Below are positions 36,201-41,486 of a stretch of 41,486 nt of DNA, piece after piece (the first letter of the stretch is position 1; every line of letters starts with the position of its first letter). A model generated the notes under the pieces. It saw nothing but the letters and a program-made list of their open reading frames with translations, made no database searches and was not told the origin of the DNA. Made by a program: the position numbers and the translations under genes. The stretch comes from an uncultured Microbacteriaceae bacterium (lineage in GTDB: Bacteria > Actinomycetota > Actinomycetes > Actinomycetales > Microbacteriaceae): contig CAKUJB010000005.1 of assembly GCA_934661165.1 (NCBI GenBank), forward strand, positions 1-41,486, in the 5' to 3' direction.

Positions 36201-37140
36201 GGACTTCCAGGCGCAGCTCGCGGCGATCGCCGCGTCGAGCCCGGCGCCCTCCGGCAGCAGCTGGGAGGTCCGCTACGCGACCGTCCCGAGCGACTCGGCT
36301 GCCGACTACACGCGCACCTCGATCGACGACAACACCTCGACCTTCTACGCGAAGTTCTGCTTCACCGCCGACGGCCAGGACTTCTGCTCGAGCCGATCCG
36401 CGGCGATCGTGCCGAGCCCGGGGTCGAACGTCGGGATCGCCTTCGGCGGCACCGGCAGCATCGCCTTCCCGACCGCGGCGATGTGCCTCGCCGCGGTCGA
36501 CGCGCGCAACGCGCAGATCATCACCGCGGGGGAGAATGCGGTGCTCGCCCGCCTCGACGCGCTCGCCGCCGCCGACGCCGCCGCCGCGCGGTCGTCCGCG
36601 GTCGCGCCGCTCCAGGCCCACCTCGACGGCCCACTCAACGACCACACGGCGCCGCCGACGACACCGAACCCGTCCCTCGGCGGCGACGCCGCGCTCGAGG
36701 CCGCGTTCTTCGACGGCCACCCTGCGGGCAGCCCCGGGTACAACCTCGGCGGGCACACGGCGGGCATGACGAGCGGGCAGGCGCACATCGACGAGGTCGG
36801 CGACGCCGCGTACGACGCCGTCTACGTACCCGGGACGACGCCGGGAACCCCCGAGTACGCGTCCTACTACGCCGCGGCCGACGACGGCGTCGTCCGCGAG
36901 TCGGCCGAGGCCGCGGCGTTCGGCACCCCGCCGAGCGCGCCCGCGATCACCTCGAGCGGCTTCATCGGCAGCCCGGCGGCGCCGTTCAGCGGTGTGACCG
37001 TCGTGGCGACCGACGACGGCAATCGCCGGTACACCGGCTTCAGCTACGGCCTCGGCGGCATCACGGGCACGCCCGCGTTCGCCTCCGGCTACCTCGTCGA
37101 CGCGATCACCGTCGACTACGCGACCTACGGCTGCGGCTGA
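30244..37140 (+). CDS. giant membrane-linked Ig-like/FN3 surface protein coupled to the kinase
   Basis: A 2,298-residue protein whose start ATG overlaps the kinase stop. An N-terminal hydrophobic helix at about 10-31 serves as a signal anchor or cleaved signal. Residues about 40-400 look like a beta-propeller-type repeat region. From about 407 come at least six bacterial Ig/cadherin-like modules, recognised by VRAG...DVLANDV and IDPDGD motifs (for example near 822 and 912). FN3-like modules lie at about 1590-1690 and 1800-2060. The C-terminal 230 residues are Ala/Gly-rich and not recognised. The neighbours are a kinase, MoxR ATPase, DUF58 and a transglutaminase-like protein, a gene order known in Actinobacteria. 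The protein may present an external sensor to the kinase or be a substrate; this is inference. Confidence 0.88.
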   Translation: MAPRRPRARTVVAWAGGVTAAALLITGAAVAQGYDAEDLPVIETNVWVSRDASGGQYAKVNTDIAEIASVNAAQGLAGIAQSGSAAFVFGAGHTRYWPLDAAAPLDIGAEDADPAGGASALPSAGEGVETPAGTSGRLAVGPFLLFTGPLPSWALAREVAVASEPAIHVLDPYSALEPPAPDADFAAAAASISRNGRVAMYSTQAAERRVVLHDTSTGEWGAEVIASPPASAAGLQLSFVGDRWVLLAAAGGGESRLWVAGRDEPFALPDVGGEGLLQTPGAAADTVAIAHAGGLALVDLADGAVESIDASGTPARPEAVGDGVAAAWLTTGGGALWTSGGGLVDLVIDGGEFEQNVDVAPTLASNGDRAVLVESTTGMLWSVPDGVLIPLAAWTAGEPPPQEGEVEVPDASTQEPPVAEPDAFGVRAGAHAILPVLYNDHDANATDVLSIDPASVEGLDPAFGTLALVGGDQSLVIDVAGGLESATFSYRVTDGTAVSPPTTVTLRLSTGNAAPVWCDDWVEPSCFVDWPAPQLAVGGTVGVDVLKGWVDPDGDAMVLASAIPETGAPLVAMPGADGSLAIGHVEERGGAGVYAVEVRVMDARGAVSEPRELLVEVAPIPGFTVTNGMVLGRPGEWTRAEIGDFAAGGSGTFRIADAVDVSSTLGGVEVDWNPASGTLDLRAEELGSHLVSVLVVDAATQHQRTVILRYQVAAEASAALPPLTAFVRPGEDTVVDVLRAASNTTGQVLLLTNAVSDSAAVAAAVVDQSAVQIRAADAGGGEGPLGTVRLTATAADGRTVSGSLTVFLVAPTSGTPPIALNDSATVRAGEVIDVDVLANDVAPRGERPALHPEVTGSGASGELTFASGDVLRYRAPEVPGTYTVFYYAYLPSSPTLLSRAQVTVQVLAPGANRAPQALDLEARVLAGRSVEIPVDLASIDPDGDRVVLDAVTQPASPELGAVMIGADGRSLVFTAPEMNQERPTPGWQAEFAYTVRDSGGETDSATVRVGVSVQDFADVTPIVFSDHVQVRAGTTGPITVEPLRNDRDPALAGAVASSQRGTGLRIIDLRPNMPGSESDPGSPAAAAAALLVPPTGPTVATETQSPDPYPDGVVAFELAPDTAPGTYVYLYTVESRQTTSTAQALIVLTVTEAPAPDRPAIRDTTVTAADRGRLTAGGIDVLTGKVSWPTGDVAALAATLELAPGAPAGFSVREGTSRIQGELPSQGAVIPFQVSGTDRTGEAFTTYGFLRIPAFDDFRLTVAAKPAPIREETSDEFDLADVLAIGDADTVEVRVDGPFTVHRPLSSCEHVGGSVIRYQAGYFPMFTDSCTLQARLVGQSDDSWSTIVVPIDIEPKDPLAILTPVTLTLSITQAPVRIDLYDSVVTWYGGRALDPLADLAFTWEYTGSQFDVSPPSGAGTGPDQVLTVQARGDARTGTRESIRVGLRYTTAEGFAFDQSVNIVLYVGLAPPERPSGASLALSCSTRSQPTGCELPVILAQDGFGQFNPIRAAAGDTALRLVGVGGGTAQTAVCTGVANVQIQGVSLRFTWLPSDDPAKPFGGECVVPFTVQDAQGRTGQGQIALTAEGFPQRPDTPVTAAYGPDWVDIDVPLGQATSAFPAVTGVSLRSGSTTVANQSCARLDVGAFRCRVTGLANGVEHVWQAVTINSVGESAPTAMRAPTNAYEPPAFIAGPTYYTRQFDAALTTPASGILLVHEACADADAERIRFVITDAVTTRTVTKAVDSAGCVAGDSSLDGITPAPGGVHIAATPFSSFAPPVIGTVAGTNAGGSDQQSVTVRGAPAATALTVTPNAGSTSVALSVVFDRRSGDGTQQVAFLAWAAGQPGTTPPTCAAAADGATSDGGSPFLLNSFTVAPGVGTARHVTGAATSASFAVDGSATGLEPNRRYTFMACVTVGYGWASATSAPVWLVQDPGAPTAADMTYTPEATAATMNAAHLTAPGPGVDGPAFVWTVPDTDPANNAAADFQAQLAAIAASSPAPSGSSWEVRYATVPSDSAADYTRTSIDDNTSTFYAKFCFTADGQDFCSSRSAAIVPSPGSNVGIAFGGTGSIAFPTAAMCLAAVDARNAQIITAGENAVLARLDALAAADAAAARSSAVAPLQAHLDGPLNDHTAPPTTPNPSLGGDAALEAAFFDGHPAGSPGYNLGGHTAGMTSGQAHIDEVGDAAYDAVYVPGTTPGTPEYASYYAAADDGVVRESAEAAAFGTPPSAPAITSSGFIGSPAAPFSGVTVVATDDGNRRYTGFSYGLGGITGTPAFASGYLVDAITVDYATYGCG

Positions 37141-37175
37141 GCCCCGCGCATTCATCCCCCATCGAAAGAGGACCC

Positions 37176-38141
37176 ATGACGACGACACAGGAGCAGGCCG
37201 CCTGGTACGCGGACGCCTTCCGGCAGATCGCGGACAACATGGAGCAGGCCATCCTCGGCAAGCGCCACGTCCTCGAGCTCGTGCTCGCCACGACGATCGC
37301 GCAGGGCCACGTGCTCCTCGAGGACGTGCCCGGCACGGGCAAGACCGCGCTCGCGCGGACGCTCGCGCAGACGATCAAGGGCACGACGACGCGCATCCAG
37401 TTCACGCCGGACCTGCTGCCCGGCGACGTCACCGGCATCACCGTGTACGACCAGCGCCGCGGCGAGTTCGACTTCCACGCCGGACCCGTCTTCGCGAATG
37501 TGGTGCTCGCCGACGAGATCAACCGCGCGTCCCCGAAGACGCAGTCGGCGCTCCTGGAGGTCATGGAGGAGGGCAACGTCACCGTCGACGGCGTGACCCG
37601 GCCCGTCGGCCAGCCGTTCGTCGTCATCGCGACGCAGAACCCCATCGAGCAGGCCGGCACGTACCGGCTCCCCGAGGCGCAGCTCGACCGCTTCATGATC
37701 AAGACGTCGATCGGCTACCCCGACGACGCCGCGATGGCGCGGATCCTCGCGGGCACCGCCGAGGTGCGGGCCGCCGTCCCCGGCATCGTCGAGCTCGACA
37801 CGCTCCTCACGATGACGAAGATGGCGCGCGACACCTACGTCAACCCCCTCGTCCTCGACTACATCACGCGGCTCGTCAACGCGACGCGGCTGGCGACCGA
37901 GGTGCGCCTGGGCGTCTCCGTCCGCGGCGCGATCTCGGCGACCCGGCTCGTGCGGGCGTGGGCGCTCGCTCGCGGCCGCACCTTCGTGCTCCCCGACGAC
38001 GTGCAGCAGCTCGCCATCGCGCTCTTCTCCCACCGCATCCAGCTCGAGCCGGAGGCCGAGTTCGATGGGGTGACCGCCGAGGCCGTCATCGGCCAGATCC
38101 TGCTCGACGTCGAGCCGCCGCGCGAGAACGCCGCCGACTGA
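37176..38141 (+). CDS. MoxR-family AAA+ ATPase
   Basis: A 321-residue chaperone-like ATPase. Walker A is DVPGTGKTAL (about residues 49-58), Walker B is VLADEINRASPKTQSALLEVMEE (about 108-130), and sensor segments ATQNPIEQAGTYRLPEAQLDRFM match the family exactly. MoxR ATPases assemble or mature protein complexes, usually next to DUF58 proteins. The ATG at 37176 has AAAGAGGA about five bases upstream. It begins 35 nt after the giant protein, in the same operon. A GAATGCG word lies in that gap at 37148. Confidence 0.95.
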   Translation: MTTTQEQAAWYADAFRQIADNMEQAILGKRHVLELVLATTIAQGHVLLEDVPGTGKTALARTLAQTIKGTTTRIQFTPDLLPGDVTGITVYDQRRGEFDFHAGPVFANVVLADEINRASPKTQSALLEVMEEGNVTVDGVTRPVGQPFVVIATQNPIEQAGTYRLPEAQLDRFMIKTSIGYPDDAAMARILAGTAEVRAAVPGIVELDTLLTMTKMARDTYVNPLVLDYITRLVNATRLATEVRLGVSVRGAISATRLVRAWALARGRTFVLPDDVQQLAIALFSHRIQLEPEAEFDGVTAEAVIGQILLDVEPPRENAAD

Positions 38142-38163
38142 CCCGGGCCACGCGACCACGACC

Positions 38164-39507
38164 ATGACGACCGAGACCGGCACCGGCACCCGAGGCACGA
38201 CGCGCCTCGGGGAGACGGTGACGCGCACCGGGCGGCTCAGCCGCGGCGAGTCGACGCGACTGGCCGTGCGGGACGCGACCGGCTGTCTCGGCCGATCCGT
38301 GCGCGCCGCCGTCGCCTGGCTCGGGGAGACGGTGACCCCGCTCGGCTGGGTGCTCGCGATCCTCGTCGTCGTCGCCGTCGTCGCCGGCATCCGCTTCGGC
38401 CTCGTCGAGGCCTGGGTCGTCGCGGGGATCGCGTTCGCGCTGCTCGCGCTGTCGGTGCCGTTCCTGCTCGGCGGGGCGAGCTACGACGTGCGGTTCGCGC
38501 TCGACCGCGACCGCGTCGTCGCCGGGAGCGAGGTCGGCGCCGACCTCGCGGTGCGCAACGCCTCGCGGCGTGTCGGGCTCCCCGGCGTCCTCGACATCCC
38601 CGTCGGCCCCGGCCTCGTCGAGAGCTACATCCCGCTGCTGCGACCCGGCGCCGCGCACACCGAGACGGTGCGGATCGCCGCGCCGCGCCGCGGCATCATC
38701 CAGATCGGGCCCATGACGATCACCCGCGGCGACCCGATCGGCGTGCTGCGCCGCGACCTGTCGTGGCCGCAGGTCGAGCTCGTGCACGTCCACCCCGTCA
38801 CGATCCCGCTCCCGCCGACGAGCGCCGGATTCATGAAGGACGTCGACGGGCAGCCGACGCACACCATCGTCGACTCCGATCTCGCGTTCCACGCGATCCG
38901 CGAGTACATGCCGGGCGACTCCCGGCGGCATGTGCACTGGAAGTCGACGGCGAAGACCGGGGCGCTCATGGTGCGCCAGTTCGAGGAGTCCCGCCGCGCC
39001 CGCATCGCCGTCGTCCTCGACGTGCTCGCCGGCCGGTACGAGGACGAGGACGAGTTCGAGCTCGCCGTGAGCGCCGCGGCGTCGCTCGCGCTGCAGGCGA
39101 TCCGCGACGGCCGCGAGGTGCTCATGGCGACCGCGAGCCGGGGCGAGCGCCGCCGCGGCACCGCGGTGTCGGTGACGACCCTGCCGACTCGCACGCCGAA
39201 GGCGCTGCTCGACGCGACGTGCGCGCTCGAGGTCGACGCCGCCGCGGAGGGGCTCCACGCGGTCACGGCGCTCACCGCGCAGACCTACCCCGAGCTGTCG
39301 ATCGCGTACCTCGTCACGGGTGCCGCTGCGACGATGGACGAGCTGCGCCGCGCCGCGCACGCCTTCCCGATCGACGTCGTCACGGTCGTCGTGCGCGTCG
39401 AGCCGGGCGCGGAGCCGACGCTGCGCACGACCCGCGACTTCGCGGTCCTCACCGTCGGCGTGCTCGGCGACCTCAAGCACCTCATCGCGCGGGGGGCGAT
39501 CGGATGA
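38164..39507 (+). CDS. DUF58 domain-containing membrane protein
   Basis: A 447-residue protein with two hydrophobic helices at about 58-100 and a DUF58/vWA-like domain after them. The DUF58 signature YMPGDSRRHVHWKSTAKTGALMVRQFEE is present. Such proteins are the usual partners of MoxR ATPases. A 17-bp sequence encoding LGETVT is duplicated in frame in the N-terminal part (38206-38222 and 38320-38336). The start has no strong ribosome-binding site. Its stop overlaps the start of the next gene (ATGA). Confidence 0.92.
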   Translation: MTTETGTGTRGTTRLGETVTRTGRLSRGESTRLAVRDATGCLGRSVRAAVAWLGETVTPLGWVLAILVVVAVVAGIRFGLVEAWVVAGIAFALLALSVPFLLGGASYDVRFALDRDRVVAGSEVGADLAVRNASRRVGLPGVLDIPVGPGLVESYIPLLRPGAAHTETVRIAAPRRGIIQIGPMTITRGDPIGVLRRDLSWPQVELVHVHPVTIPLPPTSAGFMKDVDGQPTHTIVDSDLAFHAIREYMPGDSRRHVHWKSTAKTGALMVRQFEESRRARIAVVLDVLAGRYEDEDEFELAVSAAASLALQAIRDGREVLMATASRGERRRGTAVSVTTLPTRTPKALLDATCALEVDAAAEGLHAVTALTAQTYPELSIAYLVTGAAATMDELRRAAHAFPIDVVTVVVRVEPGAEPTLRTTRDFAVLTVGVLGDLKHLIARGAIG

Positions 39508-41486
39508 CCGCGCGCCCCGTCACCGCGACGATCCTCGACGCTGGCTACGTGCTCGCCGGCGCGCTCCTCGCGACCGTCATCGCCTGGCCGATCCACCAGC
39601 ACCCGCAGGCGCTCCTCGTCGGCGCCGTCGGCACGCTGCTCGGCGTCGCGATCGCGATCATCGGCCGCCTCGCGCGGCTCGCGTGGTGGGTCGACGCGAT
39701 CGCCGCGGCCGTCGTCTACCTCCTCGTCGCCGTGCCGCTCGCGATCCCCGGGCTCTTCCCCGGGCGCTGGGTCGACGGCCTCACCGACGCGGTCGTCGGC
39801 GTCGTCGTCGGGTGGCGCCAGCTCCTCACGCTCGACCTGCCGGTCGGCGACTACCAGGCGGTGCTCGTCCCGCTGCTCGTCGTGACGCTCTTCGGCTCCT
39901 ACGCCGCCGCGCGCATCGCCGTCACCGCCCGCCGCGCGGTCGTCCTCACGCCGCTCATCCTCGTCGCCATGGCCGCCTTCGGCGTCGCCTTCGGCACGAG
40001 CGAGATCGTCTCGAGCGTGCCCTTCCGCTCGCTGCCCGCGATCCCCGGGCTCGGCACCCCGCAGACCTACCAGGTGCTCATCGCCGCGGGGGTCGTCCTC
40101 GTGCTCCTCACGATCGCCTGGTTCGCGCTGCGCGGCCGCCAGGAGCGGCGGGCCGCGCTCGCCCGCGCCGCGGGCGTCGCGCAGACGGAGGTGCGGGTGC
40201 ACCGCGGCTCGGCGGGGGCGCTGCTGCGCCGGGGCGCGCTCGCGGCAGGAATGCTCGTGGTCGCCCTCGCCGTCGGCGGCGCCATCGCGATCCCCGCGCT
40301 GCAGCTCGACCGCGAGGTGCTCCGCGATTCGACGCGCCCGCTCGAGCTGTCGACCCCGGACTCGAGCCCGCTCGGCGCGTACCGGCAGTGGATCCGGGAC
40401 GAGCGCTTCGACGCCGAGCTCTTCGTCGTGCAGGCCGAAGACGGGGTCGAGCGGCTGCGCTTCGCGGTGCTCGACGCGTACGACGGCACCCGGTTCCACG
40501 TGAGCGACCCGGAGGGCGCCTCGCGCTTCACGCGGCTCGTGAGTCCCGCGGGGGGCGCGAGCACGAGCATTCGTGTCGACATCCGCGACGGCTACGGGCA
40601 GCCGTGGGTGCCGCTGCCGGGCGACATCGCGGCCGCGGCCGAGTTCCCCGTCGACCGCGACCGGGCCATCGAGCTCGAGGACCGGTTCTTCACGGCGATC
40701 GACCGGTCGAATGCGATCGTCCTCGCCGACGACGGCCGGGGCGGCGTCGGGCTGCGCGATGGCGACGCCGTGGTTGTCAGCGGGTCGACGGTCGGCGACG
40801 CGCGCGCGGCGATCGCCGGGGCGACGGGCGGCGACCCGCGTCATGGCATCGACGAGGACACCCACCCCGAGCTCGTCGGCTGGGTCGCCTCGCAGCAGCC
40901 GCAGCCGGGCGGGCAGGGGCTCCTCGACGTCATCGACGCGCTCCGCGCCCGCGGGTACCTCAGCCACGCGCTCCTCGACGGCGAGGGCACGCGGTGGTTC
41001 GAGGACGCGGCGGCGCGGGTGAGCGGCTTCGAGTTCAAGGAGAGCCGGTCCGGGCACTCGGTGTCCCGGCTCGAGGCGCTCTTCGCCCAGCTCACCGAGC
41101 GGCAGCGGCAGGTCGTCGGGGCCGGCGGCGTCGTCGGGCCGGGCATCGACCAGGCCGCGCTCGTCGCCGGCATCGGGGACGACGAGCAGTTCGCGGCCGC
41201 CGGGGCGCTCATCGCATGGTCGCTCGGCTTCGAGGCCCGGGTCGTCGTCGGCGTCCACCTCGCGGAGACCGAGGCGATGCGCCCGCCCGGCGGCGGCCCG
41301 CCGGCGGTCTCGGCGTGCGAGGCGCGCGACGGGGGCGCCGTCTGCGCCGGCCGGCACGTCGGCGCGTGGATCGAGGTGCGGGTTGGCGACGCGTGGCTGC
41401 CGCTCGACACCTCGCCGCAGTTCGCGAACCTCCCGCAGGAGAACCGCGAGGGCGAGCTGCCCCCGCCGCACGGCACGCAGCCGGAG
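39504..41486 (+). CDS. transglutaminase-like membrane protein (TgpA/DUF3488 type), truncated by window end
   Basis: Open reading frame starting ATG 39504, overlapping the DUF58 stop, running off the window end (661 codons seen). Five or six hydrophobic helices occupy about residues 10-210 and one more lies at about 247-267, followed by an extracellular part. From about 550 a transglutaminase-like core appears: GDDEQFAAAGALIAWSLGFEARVVVGV and, further on, GAWIEVRVGDAWLPLDTSP. These align with the family's G-x-C-D/E-x-F-A and HAWxEV segments, but Asp stands where the nucleophile Cys is expected and Gly where the catalytic His is expected. The Asp in the last motif is kept. It is probably catalytically inactive. 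It completes the MoxR-DUF58-transglutaminase gene order. Confidence 0.85.
   Translation, partial: MTARPVTATILDAGYVLAGALLATVIAWPIHQHPQALLVGAVGTLLGVAIAIIGRLARLAWWVDAIAAAVVYLLVAVPLAIPGLFPGRWVDGLTDAVVGVVVGWRQLLTLDLPVGDYQAVLVPLLVVTLFGSYAAARIAVTARRAVVLTPLILVAMAAFGVAFGTSEIVSSVPFRSLPAIPGLGTPQTYQVLIAAGVVLVLLTIAWFALRGRQERRAALARAAGVAQTEVRVHRGSAGALLRRGALAAGMLVVALAVGGAIAIPALQLDREVLRDSTRPLELSTPDSSPLGAYRQWIRDERFDAELFVVQAEDGVERLRFAVLDAYDGTRFHVSDPEGASRFTRLVSPAGGASTSIRVDIRDGYGQPWVPLPGDIAAAAEFPVDRDRAIELEDRFFTAIDRSNAIVLADDGRGGVGLRDGDAVVVSGSTVGDARAAIAGATGGDPRHGIDEDTHPELVGWVASQQPQPGGQGLLDVIDALRARGYLSHALLDGEGTRWFEDAAARVSGFEFKESRSGHSVSRLEALFAQLTERQRQVVGAGGVVGPGIDQAALVAGIGDDEQFAAAGALIAWSLGFEARVVVGVHLAETEAMRPPGGGPPAVSACEARDGGAVCAGRHVGAWIEVRVGDAWLPLDTSPQFANLPQENREGELPPPHGTQPE

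Larger units (their letters stand above)
229..40714. repeat. dispersed over-represented word A-N-GAATGCG (core GAATGC/GCATTC)
   Basis: About 50 copies were counted by eye. GAATGC on plus: 229, 822, 1468, 3301, 5423, 5548, 7371, 8704, 9259, 12839, 14318, 15852, 18079, 20037, 20979, 22168, 22657, 26265, 27879, 28976, 32499, 34930, 35289, 35604, 36534, 40249, 40709. GCATTC on plus: 334, 2338, 2689, 3961, 6268, 6913, 9080, 10901, 12222, 13100, 13890, 14380, 16790, 18100, 19174, 20246, 24512, 26408, 28871, 32416, 35308, 37148, 40567. Most are flanked as ACGAATGCG or AGGAATGCG. The function is unknown. Confidence 0.8.

Noticed and set aside
29329..37188. Very long open frames on the opposite strand of the surface-protein genes (here and at 2197-6957)
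   Set aside because: They are Arg/Asp-rich low-complexity translations caused by high GC at third positions. They have no domains, start sites or ribosome-binding sites and mirror real genes.
229..40714. GAATGC (the BsmI recognition sequence) as the target of a local restriction-modification system
   Set aside because: No restriction or methyltransferase gene lies in the window, and restriction targets are usually depleted rather than enriched. The motif itself is kept as a finding.

Overview
The window is very GC-rich DNA (roughly three quarters G+C by eye) from an actinobacterium. Both tRNA genes lack an encoded CCA end. Several genes look leaderless, with a TANNNT -10 box 6-7 nt before the start codon. 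The gene content (Hanks kinase, MoxR, DUF58, D,D-carboxypeptidase lipoprotein, HerA-like ATPase) fits Micrococcales, probably Microbacteriaceae; the family is inferred from gene style only. No insertion sequence, integrase, phage gene, CRISPR array or restriction-modification gene was seen.

Layout. (1) 3-12127: tRNA-Arg(CCT), then a secreted protein of about 2,790 residues and a membrane-anchored, cysteine-patterned Ig-like surface protein of 1,186 residues, in tandem. (2) 12128-17869: a tyrosine phosphatase and a zinc alcohol dehydrogenase on the minus strand, divergent from an aldehyde dehydrogenase, then a PBP4-type D,D-carboxypeptidase lipoprotein and a convergent SnoaL/NTF2-like protein. 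(3) 17958-22494: an amine-use module on the minus strand: TetR regulator, APC permease and copper amine oxidase. The last two share a palindrome (ATTCTCC-N4-GGAGAAT or a near match) in their upstream regions. (4) 22531-28456: acyl-CoA synthetase divergent from a MarR regulator, a saccharopine-dehydrogenase-like oxidoreductase, a HerA/DUF853 ATPase and a small membrane protein. (5) 28477-41486: hairpin, tRNA-Ser(GGA), then an envelope operon: Ser/Thr kinase, a 2,298-residue membrane-linked Ig/FN3 protein (overlapping start and stop), MoxR ATPase, DUF58 protein, and a transglutaminase-like membrane protein that runs off the window end.

How it may work together. The permease would import a primary amine, the copper amine oxidase would turn it into an aldehyde with ammonia and hydrogen peroxide, and the aldehyde and alcohol dehydrogenases could handle the aldehyde. 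In the last operon the kinase has almost no extracellular part of its own, while its translationally coupled partner is nearly all extracellular, so the partner may act as sensor.

Most notable: a short DNA word, A-N-GAATGCG (core GAATGC), occurs about 50 times on both strands, several-fold above composition expectation. It is denser between genes and often encoded with uncommon codons within genes. Nothing in the gene annotation explains it. Also notable are a Cys/His-rich, metallothionein-like tail on the copper amine oxidase and a transglutaminase-like domain that appears to lack its catalytic Cys and His.
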